From Pyxicephalus adspersus (Eukaryota > Chordata > Amphibia > Anura > Pyxicephalidae), in the NCBI RefSeq assembly GCF_032062135.1, contig NC_092858.1, positions 128,007,535 to 128,071,534 on the forward strand: DNA of 64,000 bases, in the 5' to 3' direction. A program made the translations under genes and the position numbers. Below the pieces are notes generated by a model, which worked only from the letters and a program-made list of their open reading frames with translations, searched no databases and had not been told where the DNA came from. This document shows, piece after piece, positions 52,086-64,000 of the stretch; position 1 is the first letter of the stretch, and the number at the start of each line of letters is the position of its first letter.

Positions 52086-52859
52086 TGCCAAACTCTTACC
52101 AGTTGTGTGTTTTTCCCTGTTCTGTTTGTGTTTACGTTTTCTTTTAATAGGTCATATTTGTTTCTTTTGTTGAACATTCACCACAATCTGTAGATCTTAT
52201 TGTATTTTCCTCTTCTATGTCTACATTAACAAAAATGCAGCCATGCTTTTTAAGCACTTACAATAATTGTTATTTTTCTTATGCTTCTATGATATCAATT
52301 AAAGCTGTGTGGGATTGTCCAAACTCAGTCATGTTTGCAGGTCTGAAGGTAGACAGGGAGGAAAATATAATAGTGAATACCACCAACACAGGTAATAAAT
52401 ACAGATACAATATTGTGTGCCATAGCTGTCCTGTAATATAGAATATAAAATAGAATATAAGCCAAAAAAGCCCACACTATATAAAATAAAAATGCTTCTA
52501 AAGAGGGACAATGTACTAAACGTCTTGAAGCCTTGGTATAGAGCTCCACTACATGTGAAGGAGGCGGATATAATGTACATGCAATATATTGACTTGTGTA
52601 TACACCCTGCATTGTTACACCCTGACACCAGCACTCTGTTACAATGTAGCAGCCAGCACTGAATTGCAAGTTGCAAACAAACAAAAGCGCTTTGGTAATG
52701 TGTTTAATTCATTAGAGGTTAAAATGACACCGGCAGAGGCGGCTAGCAAAGCCAGAGCTGGGTACAGACGAGGCTTCCCTGCACTAGGCCCAACTTTCAT
52801 GTCTTACTTACATTTCCACCAGCAGCTCCCGTCTGTGTTTTGTGACAAGGCTGGATAGA

Positions 52860-54200
52860 TATCAGTGTGAGGGGGGCAGAGCTGAGGGGAACAAACACTG
52901 ACACACAGGGCTTCAGCAGGGGGAACCGCAGACTGCCATTGAAATAAATTAGTCAGGGGCCTGGAATTGCAGGCAGGGCCTACATGTCTCTCGCGTCTTT
53001 TCCCCCACCCACCCCGTCCAAATCACTCCACCTCAGTAATGGCGTTTGGCAGAAGGCAGAAGAGAGGGAAGGGGGAGGAGAGACAGAGAGGGCAGAGGGA
53101 GGGAGAGAAAAACACAGAAGAGGAAATGCTGGCCTGCCAGGACAGACACACAGGCAGCACTGCAGGACATGGACGGGTCAGGGAGAAGGGTGGAGGAGGC
53201 GGGGGAGCTATGGCTGCAGCACCCCCCACCTAGAGCCCCAGACACGAAGGGGTTAAGTGGAATTAAAATAGACGAGGTCTGAGGAGAGAGAGAGCAATGG
53301 CTCCTGGAGGAGGAGAAAGGAAGAGGAGGAGTGCTAGATCATCCTCAGTCAGCCCCAGACAGGATGGGGGAGAGCAGAGACGTCAGCCATTTTCCTCTAC
53401 ACTTCATCATGTTATAAAAAAAAAAGGCCGGGGGGAGGCGGAGAAGGGAGCAGGGTGGAGGCAGAATGTGGCTCCCATATAAAGCTCCTATTACATATCA
53501 TGTCTGTCAGAGCCGGGGATATACAAGGCCCCTGTGCTGTCTGCAGGCCTCAGGCTACGTGTTCTTCCCAATACAACACCTCACATATGGCTTGTGACGT
53601 ACAGACCCCCAAAGCCACCATTTACTCACCGCAAACTAGTATGTCCTCCTCCCCAGCAGGAGATAAGGAGCCGGCCTGCTGCTCATATGAGGTGCAGAGA
53701 GACAGGCAAAGCTACACATGTGACAACGCTCCCGGTACCTCCGGCCGCTGTCATATAAATCAGACGAGCTTAATCGCTAGAGCTTGTGCAAAGCGGCGCG
53801 GTCGGGCTACAGAATTATTTTTCCTCTCGCTTCCTTTATGTCCTCCCCCACAACTTCACAGGCATTAAAACTTCTTCACGTCGCCTCCCGCTCTGTTTTT
53901 TTTCCTCCCTGTTTGGAAGGGCTATACCGGCTTTTCCAAGCCTTGGTTTCAATGGCCTGTCAGTGACTGCCGCTTTGTGTTCTCAATACGGCGTCCCGCA
54001 AGGTTTTAATCCCGCTTCCGCCTAGATATTTATTTCATTCCTGTCATTGCAGTCTCCCAGGTCTTTCTTTGGCCGGCGGTGCGTTTATCCTGCGTCATGA
54101 GCACTAACAGCAGCTTCAGCTGAGCACCTCCTCCTCTCCCACCATCATCATCATCATCACCACCTCCTCTTCCTCCTATTGCCCGGACATACACACTGTC
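52860..54200 (-). promoter_or_regulatory. usp9x: GC-rich promoter region of USP9X
   Basis: The only long GC- and CpG-rich stretch in the window, standing out sharply from AT-rich flanks. It holds purine-rich GGA/GAG runs (53040-53110), CpG clusters (53740-54090) and a CTCCTC/CATCAT tract (54128-54180). Its place upstream of the first coding exon fits a TATA-less CpG-island promoter. Open frames of 60-137 codons in several frames are an effect of high GC. Confidence 0.6.
53630..54100 (-). other. usp9x: Candidate non-coding first exon of USP9X (upstream limit unknown)
   Basis: The minus strand shows a good donor, TTTGCG|GTGAGTAAA (exon end at 53630), inside the CpG-rich block. This would give a 5' UTR exon spliced to 37974. 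I cannot see the transcription start, so 54100 is only a placeholder. Another donor-like site lies near 52809. Confidence 0.3.
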
Positions 54201-54714
54201 ACATTGCAAACCTGGATATAGAAGCCGGCATATCTGCTCACTGCAGTATTACCTGAGGAGACATTATCCATGGGCAGCACATATGTAACACTTGTCATGC
54301 ATTAGTGTGGGTCTAAAATCCTGTCATGTAGTGTTTATTTTGCTAAGAATATCCCCCCCCCCCCCTAAAGTGTCCCTGTACAGAGCTCAGAGGCCCCCCT
54401 GTATTGGCCTGGTGTGTGGTCATGTACAAAGATGGCGGTTGCTTTTGAAAAAACCCCTACTAAATCCCTGGATGTCATGCTGAATCTATGGCCAGTTATT
54501 TCCTAATAATTCACACTTTCCTGATCTGCACAATTGTTCCCAAAGAATCAAGTAGTCAAATCAAAAGGCCAGCATGGCAGCTGGCACTTCCAGAAGGAAA
54601 GCGGTAATGGCGGTCAGTGTGTCGCTTTCTTTCAAATAGTTGCCCAGATGTCTCTGGGTCCAAAATGCTAAAACAATCATACACCAAGGAGAATCAGACT
54701 ATCTTGTCCAATCT

Positions 54715-54945
54715 TTACTAACCTTTTTAACCCTCGAAATACTTTTCAGACCACGTAAAACCCCGGCATTAATTACTATATCAACAGTACATGTACATGT
54801 GTGGTGGTCAGTAGGAAGAATGTCATCCTTACAAGTAGCCAAAGAGGTCATCGGTGTCAACGGTAACTGACCTGATAGGTCCAAATTGCTCATGACTCAA
54901 GGAAACCTTAAAAACCTTTAAGGAACCCTGGCTGAGAAATACTTA
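54715..54945. mobile_element. hAT-type MITE family E
   Basis: Shares GTACATGTGTGGTGGTCAGTAGGAAGAATGTCATCC with the 38450 and 55905 copies, and ends AAGGAACCCTGGCTGAGAAA. Confidence 0.6.
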
Positions 54946-55556
54946 TATATTATGTATATTTATTCCAGGCTAATGACCCCTAAAACCAATGGTTGAGCAT
55001 GACCAACATGGGACCCAGGTTTTAGAAAGAGTGGCCAGCAATAGCCGTGCATACATCGTAGTACAGTATTTTCGAACCCATAATAAAGTCCGTATTGTGC
55101 AAAATGACCTATCCAACCTCTATAGTGTAAACTATTGTGTTTGGTATTTTCAAATCCTCAATATTAGTAATAACAAACTATCAATGTGTTAAACTGATTG
55201 TGTGTTACACGGCAATAATTAGATTTCTGTCGAACTAGGAGCATTGTACAGGCCAACACTCTTCAACTTCAGCCATAAAAGGCCACACATGGGCCACATA
55301 TTTTTATACAAATAGGCAGAATCCACAGATTACTATATTTACTGCTATCATAGAAATAATAAAAAGTACTGTTGGCCAGAGATTCTAATGACAACACTTG
55401 CTTGATTACAGTGCCAAATGCAGGAATGCAGACAGCCCCCCAGTTCTTGGCACCCCACTGCCATTGTGTAAAATGCCAAACAGGCGATGGGCCACACAAA
55501 AAGACATGTCCATGTGTTGGGCACCAGGGATGTACTGCATTGTTCAAAAAATATTA

Positions 55557-55735
55557 TCATCTTGTATTTTTATAGCACCAACATATTACACAACTCAAGT
55601 CCATTGTCATATCATGAACTGTCCCTCAAAGGGGCTCACAATCTAAGGTTCCTACCATGATTATACTTCAATACAGTCTAAGGCCAATTTGGGGGAAGCC
55701 AATTAACCTAACTGCATGTTTTGGGATGTTTTCAC
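55557..55735 (-). mobile_element. tRNA-derived SINE, 3' half
   Basis: Reverse-strand SINE: TTTTTATAGCACCAACATATTACAC, AAAGGGGCTCACAATCTAAG, TACAGTCTAAGGCCAATTTGGGG and AGCCAATTAACCTAACTGCATG. The tRNA-like head is absent. Confidence 0.75.
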
Positions 55736-55904
55736 ACAAAACCGGTTTGAGGCCCTGTAAAGATCATGGCCAAAGCAGGTTTAGAGAGGGGAGCACATTA
55801 CAGCTTTACGTTTGCATATCATATGTAAGACTTGACAGAATATCAAAGGACACTTGTTAACTGTCTGGTATTAAACAACCCTGTTTCCATTTGAACTGGC
55901 TATG

Positions 55905-56205
55905 TCAGCCTTTTTTGATGATTTTTTAAAAGAGGAACTTTTAAAATAACTTTTAGGTCTTTAGGGAACCCCTGCTATGTTCTCTATAGCCATAGTTCAC
56001 AGCATATAAGCATAGTGCTCACTGGGAAGAATGTCTTTTACATTGCTGGTCATTAGGAAGAATGCCACCCTTTCATATACCCAAATAAATTATTGGTGTC
56101 ACTAAAACAGATGCAAGAGGCACAAATTTCTGATTGCTAAAGGAACCCCTAGCAAATTCTGGAGGAACCCTAGGGTTCTCAAAACCCTGGTTTGAGAAAT
56201 TGAGA
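55905..56205. mobile_element. hAT-type MITE family E, about 300 bp
   Basis: Contains TCTTTAGGGAACCCCTGCTATG, CACTGGGAAGAATGTC, TGCTGGTCATTAGGAAGAATGCCACC and ends AAAACCCTGGTTTGAGAAA. Closely related to 54715-54945. Confidence 0.65.
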
Positions 56206-56589
56206 AGTTTGGAAATTAATTCAGCTTAATTAGGCCTGTAGGAGTTGTTGAAGCATGGCTTTAGGTGTGTTGGTGAATGGCTATGTCATTTATTTCGAAT
56301 AGCACCTCAATGCATTGCCACAACCCATTTCCATTGCAGCATATTACACTGAACAGTAATGTACTACACTGTTATGTAGTGCACTGTGCGGGAAAATACT
56401 GCTGTCTGTTTTTGTGCGTTTGAACCCTATTGAAAATAAATGGGCTGTTTTAATGCACAATAATATGCAACTTAATGCAGTGCACCAAATTGGACAGATT
56501 TAAAACCCTAACCTGTAACTTCCTAAATTTAAATTCTGGATAATAAATTTCCAACCTCCTAAACTTAGCATCCAAACCTTTAACTGCCT

Positions 56590-56830
56590 TTTAAAGTGGA
56601 ACTTTATTTAAAATTAAAAAAAATCACACTTACTTTTACTACCACAGAGCCCTTGATCCCTCCAGCATTGTCCTCGATTTGCTCCTGCGCTGTCCTTGAA
56701 TCCTCAATCATCCCAGAAGACGCACTAGGCGCCGCCATCTTCTTCCTTCTTCTGGCTTGCATGCGTGAGACCATTGCGGGAAAAAGGCCCTTCTGTGCAT
56801 GCCCAATCTTGATAGGTCTGCTTTAATTAA
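56590..56830. repeat. Possible MITE, boundaries unclear
   Basis: Begins TTTTAAAGTGGAACTTTATTTAAAA, a terminus similar in style to family B, then a GC-rich block CTAGGCGCCGCCATCTTCTTCC and GCATGCGTGAGACC that recalls family B interiors. Right end not found. Confidence 0.4.
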
Positions 56831-58696
56831 CCCTAATCAATTTTATTCCTTAACTTTCATTAGTCAAAAAAAAGCTTTTTTTGTGCGCTCCTTCGATTGA
56901 GTTTTAACTTTGTAGCTGGGGCCTGACTTCTCCTATCCTCCAGACTTCTCCTGTCCTCCAGCAGCATCACCTTGAACCAAGTGGCTACGCCATCCTCAAA
57001 CTCACGGTCTTTCTCTGTGCTCTATTTCACAGAGATGGGTACATTATTATGTACAAGTTAGCCCCCAGTGACACTGTGCTGCCCCCTAACTCATAGCAGA
57101 GGCATATGTTGGTTGTGGTACATCCATTATTAATCCTTTGGTCTAAGGGCCACCTTTCTGACCCCCTGATTGCCCAAAGGCCCTTTTTTTAAAGCCAATT
57201 GATTCCTACTGTGTCTTACTCTTTATAGCATTAGGTTGCTTATCTGCTATATGTGCAAATTCTTTTTAAATAACCTGTTGCAAATTTTGTTCCTGTGTGA
57301 CTTTCTTCTGCCTGCTATCTGCTAAACCAATCCCTGCTTGACTTTTCAACTGTAAACTGGATTATCCACTTGTCTGCTGACCCTTGTTATGACCCTTGGC
57401 TCCATTTAATTCCTAAAACTATCTGACTGATCCCCATGCATGACCCTTCAGTATGTTCCTGGACTCACTACAGTCTGAACATTCTGTCTGTCCCTATTTT
57501 GCCCCTTTGGGAATCTTGGTCTCTCACCAGACAACATCCTTGTGCACACAAGTGCTGGGGGGCAACTGAGTGTCGAGATGGCGCGTCTATACTCCCAAAG
57601 CTCAATGTGGGTTTATAAACAACAAATGTCCATTCAAGTTTTATGTACAGGAAAAAGTTAAAAAATTGTATAAACTTTCTTTTTTTAACATAGTTCATTG
57701 TGTACTTTGTTTACAGTTTTTTTAAGATGTGACAAACTATTCACAGCATGGTTTAGAATTTTTTTCCCTCACTCAGCAGGTGGTTGTTTAGAAGCACACA
57801 TTTACATGGTCCTGGAACTTGCTTTGCTGGCATCTGATAACATTACTGATTAGAAGTCATGTTTCCTGGCACCTGCCCTGATTGTGGTTGCATTTGCATA
57901 TCAATATTCATTCAGATTGGCTACTGTGTCTAGCAGCAGCCCCCTTTTCAATTCTGCAGGAGGTATGTGTTTCTGTTTTTCGTGTCTGACTAACTTACTA
58001 TAGCTTCCCTATACCTTCATAGGGGATATATTTTTTCTTTTCTTTAAGTGTTAAAGAAAAGTTCACCTATTCGTGATATTGAGACACCCTGGTCCAAAGG
58101 TTATTTGGTTCCCTAAATTGGAAAATTGCATTGAACAGACCACATCAGCACTAGTTTTTTATATGGGGGAATTTATTAAAATTAGGTCTGCTCTTCAAAA
58201 TTTCTCTTCTGGACAATCAGATGTCATAACAAGCTTTCTAATTTGAATTAAAAAAATTTGTATTTATTACCCGCATGTTTTTGTTTATAACCTTCGTTTT
58301 ACAACTTTGTCTACTTTCTTTGCTATAATGTACACTGGCATAAAATGTGAACCTCAAAATAACTAAAACACTTTTGTTAAAAAAAGATGGCAAATCATGG
58401 TTTTCATGGACTACATAAATTGGCATTTGAAAGGTTTCTTAAATTGATCTGTTTAAAACGATTGCACATAGATTTAAATTCTAACAAGTTTTTCAACCTA
58501 TTCTTCTGTAAACTGGTTTGTGTTGCTATGTACAAGTTAGCATACACCATAGAGTTTATAGCTACTTCAAGACAAAACTGCATGAATTATTCCAGATATT
58601 TTGCTACATTTCTTAGGAGTACACACTAAAAGCAAGTAGGAAACCTATTTCTGGGTTTGCAAGAAGAACGTGTAGGTTATTTTGGGGTCAAGCTGG

Positions 58697-60019
58697 GAGA
58701 TCAAGATAATTCATGGGCTCCTCATATTGTATACAAACTTGTACAGAGCATTTGCTCCAGTGGACACATGGAAAGAGAAGCTGCCTGAAATTTGAAATAC
58801 CAATGGTTTGGAGGAAACTGAAAAACCACTTTGATGACTGGTATTTTTGTATTGTTAATATCATAGACATTGATCCACAAAATTGTGGCAAGTGGTCTTA
58901 CACGGATCTACCTTCAGCCACAAGACCCGCTCCCCCTTTCTATGAACTACCACAGTTCCCAAAGGATGAATCTTGCATGTCTGGTGTCACACAAGCCAAA
59001 GAAAATGAGGGGAAGTGACAGTGATTTCAAAACAACTCCTCATATTGTGAACATTTTGACCAGAATGAATTGAGTGAATTCTTATGAATTGCTTGCCTAC
59101 AGACCAAAGGAAAGAATGTATATTAGTCTGGAATGAAAATGACATTTTTGCGAAAAAGATAAAATGATTAGCTACCACTCTTTACCAAAACAACTTACTT
59201 TTGCAATGACATGGGAAACCGTCTGAAGAAAATTGGCCTTTCAGAATATAACCCAAATGAGTGACGTCTTTTCATCGACTGTTCGAATCATAGCTTAAAA
59301 TATGTTCTTTTTAAATAACAGCAACAAATTTGGTTCTATTTTGATGAGTCATTCCACCAGGATGAAAGAAGAGTACAAGGCCATCTTTTTAGCCTTGGAA
59401 AAGATAAATTACCAAAGTATGCCTGCTTTTTATGCCTTTAGGATAGTAAGGGCCAAACAAACACTGGGCAAGAAAAGATTGGCCTCAAAGGAAATATAGG
59501 ATGTTGGAGGACAAAATGTATTCAATTAATTTTTGTTAACATGAGATAGCTAGGCCGGATACAACAAAAAAAAGTGTAAATTTTTGTACTAAAATTTGTT
59601 GAGGGTAAAGGCTTTGAATAAGGATGGTTTGTGCATTGAATACATAGCACATAAGTTACCTGGGCTTACCATAGAAAAACTCAAGGCAGGAACTTTTGAT
59701 GGTCCTCAGATCAGAAAAATGAATAACCCACATTTCATAGCATCAAAGAATGAAATCAGATCATGTGCCTGGTCTTCATTTGTTCTTGTTGTGAAAAACT
59801 TTATTGGTAACAAGAAGGCACACAACTACACACAATTAGAAGATGATATGCTCTTTCATTTCAACAGGCTTGGCTGTTGGGGACTTACGAAGAGCAAGGT
59901 GAAAAATTTGACCTGGACATAAAAACAATGGAATCCAGATACCATTGTAGAAAAATGGGATGCACAAATGATGGCAGACTATTGCTGGAATCCTATGCGA
60001 GATTGTTGAGGCAGATCCC
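58697..60019 (+). pseudogene. Decayed multi-copy transposon-like protein gene (superfamily not named)
   Basis: Several frames, read in order on the plus strand, match a protein found in many copies in animal genomes. Visible blocks: WAPHIVYK; CTEHLLQWTHGKRSCLKF and PMVWR..KNHFDDWYFC; LPSATRP; HSTRMKEEYKAI and LALEKINYQ; LNKDGLCIEYI, LKAGTFDGPQIRKM; AWSSFVLVVKNFIGNKKAHN; EEQGEKFDLDIKTMESRY; MMADYCWNPMRDC. At least four frameshifts and multiple stops separate them, and the start is missing. I recognise the block order from memory but not the formal superfamily. No terminal repeats were found. Confidence 0.6.
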
Positions 60020-60179
60020 ACTCTCACACCATAAATCTTTGCTTTTGGTACGGTATGGTAATAAAAACAATTTTCATGTAGTACGTTTTTCTTTTAAGTT
60101 TAATATGTTTCCTTTAATGTTTAAAAGGTATTAATTTAAACATTTTGTTTAAATATCCTGATTTTTATGGGCAAGCAGA

Positions 60180-61725
60180 GTGAAGAGTGGTATACAGCAA
60201 ATTTTCTGTATCGCAAAAACTAGAGCCGATAGGGGAAAATTGGTGGAATCAGCAGGTCAAATATGCCCAGGAACAAGTCTAACATTTAAGGCACCAAAAT
60301 GTGTCTTCACCAGTGTTATCATAAACAGAATGGCGAGTCCTCGTGAGTTTCCACCATATTCCCATGGTAATCTTCTCATGTTAGACACTGTAGACATGTT
60401 CCATGAAGATCTCATGATAGGTACAAATACTCCAGGTTATAAATTGAACATCATTAATCTTGGTCTTAATGTGAAGGCTTATGTTGGACATTAAGGCTTG
60501 ACCGATGTTCTCCAAGCAGGTTATTACCATTTTATTGAAGGAAACAACTCAAACTGAAGGGGTTGTGTCATGATATATGGTTTTGCATTCATCAGTCTTA
60601 GACAATATACCCGAGTTTGAGAAAGCTGAATTTTCCACCAGAAGACCAAGATCTGAGATGGCTCAGTATGCAAAACACTTTCAGGAAACAGAGATTCTTT
60701 TGATTGGGCTTAGGGATTAGAAGAAGGAATCTGCAAGAAATGAAGGAAACAATAAATCATTAAAATGGACCCCTCTTCTTCACAAAAACAGGAAGCATTT
60801 TCTAAATTGTAAAGCCAGCAAAAGAAAAAGAACTAAAGGTGAACTATATGTTGTAAGGATTTTGGCAAACTTTGTAGCAGATTTAGACTTTTCTGAAAAA
60901 TACTGAAGATTGCTTCACTATTATCTTTCTCAGGCCAATTTCTGAAAGGAAGAGCAAGGCTAAGTGTTTTACATATAAAACAATAAGCCTTAGAATGTAT
61001 TGGCATTCTTTACAACATTTTTTTTTACAGTTTTAGCAAATGACAGCAGCTACAGATTGAAATGTAAAAGTGCATTTTAATAACATTAAATTACAACTTG
61101 TGTGGAAAATGAATTTGTTATGCAATTTTTTTAAAGTGGATTTCTCATTGAAAGAAAGAACTTCATTCCCTTTGTGGTTCAAAATCAAGACAATTATTGG
61201 GAAGAATTAGGTTTATGAGACAAGATTTCAAAAAGAAGCACTTTAAGACCATCAGTCTCAGAGCTTTAGAGCTATCCTTTTAAGCTTATGCTTTGTTTTA
61301 AGGAGTTTCCATATTGCATATTTGGTTTTGAAAACTACTTTAGCAATATCTTCTTGTTGGACAGCTCAGGGTTACTTCTTCCTCTCACATGTATTGTAGC
61401 TCAGACTCTATCAAAGCTTTGTTAATAAACTGAGGGAAGAACAATGTAGTAAAACCTGAAGTTACCTGGAAGTCTTGTTTGACATATTTTCAAAGGGAGT
61501 TTATTTGCAGGAAGATTGTAAATTTAGTATTACCTCATGTTTTGCTGCAGTTACCCATATTCAGTCCAGAGATTGAACGAGATCTTAGTCTTGCATCTGC
61601 CACATCCAATTGGGAAAACACTCTTGTGGTAGGCAGTTACACTCTGTTTGAATTCAACATAAACAAATGGGTTACTTATTTTACTACTCACATTAGAAAA
61701 CAGATTTCAGGGTTCTTTCCTTAAG
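60180..61725 (+). pseudogene. Unidentified coding-like relic
   Basis: Two long open frames on the plus strand, 60180-60494 (104 codons; includes NRMASPREFPPYSHGN and GTNTPGYKLNIINLGLN) and 61479-61724 (81 codons; includes NTLVVGSYTLFEFNINKWV), bracket weaker protein-like stretches broken by stops. The composition is balanced and not low-complexity. I do not recognise the family. It may be a relic of a second mobile or foreign gene, or chance. Confidence 0.35.
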
Positions 61726-61999
61726 TTGCCTTGCTCAGGGCCCTCACTTTTATCCCATTCCACATTGTTCCTTTCTTCCAGATTTAAAAGCAAAAGCTCT
61801 ACAACAGTTATGTTCTACTCCCTGCTAAGTGTGAAAATCTACATGGTCAACAGAAAAATGTTTCTTACATTTACCCCTTCTCCAATATTTAGCAGAATTC
61901 TCCCACTGTGTAGAACAGTATCTTGGAAATTTGACTTCTTGTTACATTTCCATTTTGGACCACGGATTCACACTGGGCAAAATGAATAATCATAACTAA

Positions 62000-63125
62000 A
62001 AAAAATCTTCTTATGAAAAAATCCACATGTGAATTTAATGTCTTCCACGGATTTAAAACACATGTACACCCAAATGTAATCCAGATTTATGATATTTATA
62101 GTTATGCCATGCTATGCGCTGCAATGGGGAAACCTTGACAGACTGGGGCAGTTGCATGTACAGTATGCAGAACGATGCAATTAAAATACATTCAAACACT
62201 GTCATTTTTAGACAGGTGTTGTGTAGTGCAGGAATATAATATAAACTAATTCTAATTTAAATATTTAAAGAATTGAAAAAAAAATAGAGCTAGTTGGTTT
62301 ATGGGTATAGCTTTCACAATAGGCTGCAGGGTCACTGCTGTGGAAAGGGTAAAGCTGTGGACCTGACTGTTGGCTTGAGCCTCCCTACCGAAGTGCTGCC
62401 AAGATTTAAGGGCCAGTCCAGCAGTTGTGACTGTCTGTGATCTGAAAAGCTGGCATTGAGTTCTTACAGGCACTCTGTGCTTTGGCACAGCATCTGTTCA
62501 TGTCCAGGAGCACACACAGAAGCATGGCAATGCTACAAGAGCATGCACTACATTTATGTGTGATTTTGATTTAGCTGTCCCTTCAAAGTGCATTTCGAAA
62601 ACAAAGCATAGAACAGTAGTGGAAACAGGCCCTCATAATGTCTTTATTGCAGAAGTTTGGAACTATGTGTAAAGTTTATTACTAATAATGTTTAATTTAC
62701 ATATATGTTGTTTAATAAAACATTAATGGATATGATACTATTATATGATGTAGTGTTCTAATTACAGACAGGGAACCATAAAATAGACATCCTGGGTGGG
62801 TGATTTCCCTTTACTTATGTTAGTGATTTATTAGAGTGAGCGTTTATTTCCTTAAAAGAAAATCACAGTGAAAATTAACATTGTATAGATAACTTATGTA
62901 CAAAGAAATTTAAAAAAAAACTGTATTTTTCCTGCACATGATTAAAGGACAGCACAACTTCACCTCATTCACGAAAGTAAAAATTCATTTTTTCTTTGCA
63001 GAGTGAATTTTCACTTTGTTTCACTGCATTTACTAAGATAAATCAGAAATATTAAACCAAGGCCAATGTCTGTAAGCCGCCAATTTTTCATGTTTGGGGA
63101 AGATCCAAAATCAAATGCAATAAAT
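62000..63125. other. Intergenic DNA, nothing recognised
   Basis: AT-rich sequence with no clear repeat ends, no RNA gene and no protein-like frame. Confidence 0.6.
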
Positions 63126-63129
63126 TACC

Positions 63130-63385
63130 AGTTCCTAAGCTATGTACACACTTCCAATGATTCTTGCCCGATAATCGGCGCAGGGCCAAGAATCTACAAG
63201 AACCTGAAGTGTGTACAGTGTGTACAGTCCACGGACAATGAACGACGAACGATCAAAATGCAAGGGGGTGCCGCGCCATCGCCCCCCCCCCCCTGCACAG
63301 AGCAGAACTGTGCTGTATGTACAGCACTCGTGCATGCATCGTGCAGTGCATAGTCATTGGAAAGGATCATGAAAGATCCTATAGA
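63130..63385. mobile_element. MITE family C, about 255 bp
   Basis: Starts AAGCTATGTACACAC and contains GACGAACGATCAAAATGCAAG, GAGCAGAACTGTGCTGTATG, CACTCGTGCATGCATCGTGC and GGATCATGAAAGATCC. The blocks are in the same order as the 17262 copy. Includes a 10-C run. Confidence 0.7.
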
Positions 63386-63623
63386 TATGGAGTAACCCCC
63401 TGGTATCCAGTTTTTCCTAAATAGCAAGCGAAAACAATCATTAATATAGGTATGCTTATTTCGTTTTTCTTCTAATGGAAGCTACCCCAAGTATGCTGAT
63501 GTCTGTAATCTTAAGGGGAATGGCGGTATGTTACATACATAAATATATATTTTTTTTCATTTTCTTACTTGTATTTTAGGTTATTTTTGGAGTTTTATGT
63601 TTATATAATTTTCACTGTTTAAC

Positions 63624-63626
<3 letters not shown>

Positions 63627-63654
<28 letters not shown>
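63627..63654. repeat. A28 homopolymer
   Basis: Uninterrupted run of 28 A in intergenic DNA. Confidence 0.95.
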
Positions 63655-63659
<5 letters not shown>

Positions 63660-64000
63660 AAACCTTTTATGCTTTCACTGAGCAGTGACTTTTGGAGGTA
63701 TTTTTTTTTTTCACTTTTTGTGAGGGCCAAAGCCCTACTTTGTAAATATATTTTTAAGACATTTGTTTTGGGGAACCAGGGGGCTGGGGACACAAAGTGA
63801 GTCACACCAATAGCAAGCAGAATATGGATATCCAAAATATCTATCCATAATAACTCAAAGCAAAAGATGTCCCAAAAGCAGCAATCAGATCTATTGGATG
63901 AAATATATAATTGGTGATGTATGTCATATGGCTAGTAAAGACTAAAAACTAAAAATGCTATACAAATGTGTGGTCTTGACACAAAAAAAATCACACATTT

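Larger units (their letters stand above)
37975..53629 (-). other. USP9X first intron, about 15.7 kb, rich in repeats
   Basis: Runs from the likely non-coding first exon to the ATG exon. Apart from the mobile elements listed separately, I see no protein-coding exon or RNA gene on either strand. Open frames of 60-146 codons here lack recognisable motifs. Confidence 0.6.

Noticed and set aside
52967..54025. Cluster of open frames of 60-137 codons on both strands
   Set aside because: They overlap each other in several frames within a GC- and purine-rich region, have skewed composition (Arg, Gly, Pro, Ser) and no motif. They fit chance frames in a CpG island.
1..64000. CRISPR arrays, operons, prophage or other prokaryotic systems
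   Set aside because: The window is intron-containing vertebrate DNA. Repeats are transposons and microsatellites, with no regularly spaced direct-repeat array.

Overview
This window is vertebrate nuclear DNA, most likely from a frog. It is AT-rich, intron-dense and full of short non-autonomous DNA transposons and a tRNA-derived SINE of types I associate with ranoid (neobatrachian) frogs; that species-level placement is inference. It holds one protein-coding gene that I can identify: USP9X, the very large ubiquitin-specific protease 9X, on the minus strand. The gene fills most of the window, from the stop codon at 364-366 back to the start codon at 37817-37819. A GC-rich promoter region and probable non-coding first exon lie near 52.9-54.2 kb.

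I placed 42 coding exons by translating the minus strand, checking splice sites and checking that reading phase carries across each junction. They total 7,404 nt. The phase is continuous at every junction but two. Those two junctions need one exon of 3n+2 nt (between 35197 and 37724) and one of 3n+1 nt (between 25789 and 26272), and neither is visible. From the mammalian protein I expect about 140 nt and 88 nt. With these added the CDS would be 7,632 nt, 2,543 residues plus stop, and the catalytic Cys and His fall at about 1557 and 1869, consistent with Cys1566 and His1879 in human USP9X. The whole catalytic domain, its zinc-binding residues and the internal ubiquitin-like domain are intact. 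All placed introns are GT-AG except one GC-AG intron.

Layout: 1-363, start of the 3' UTR. 364-37974, exons and introns, with repeats in the introns. 37975 to about 53630, a first intron of about 15.7 kb rich in mobile elements (SINEs, TTAA-bounded MITEs, hAT-type MITEs). About 52.9-54.2 kb, CpG-rich promoter region. 54.2-64 kb, upstream intergenic DNA with MITEs, a decayed multi-copy protein relic (about 58.7-60.0 kb) and a second, unidentified coding-like relic (about 60.2-61.7 kb). Two assembly gaps (N runs) occur, at 21353-21519 and 25157-25415, both in USP9X introns.

I found no convincing new multi-gene system. The most useful second looks are the two absent exons, the GC-AG intron, the unassigned relic at 60-61.7 kb, a near-perfect 47-bp hairpin in an intron, and a cleanly bounded young-looking hAT MITE with a perfect 8-bp target duplication.
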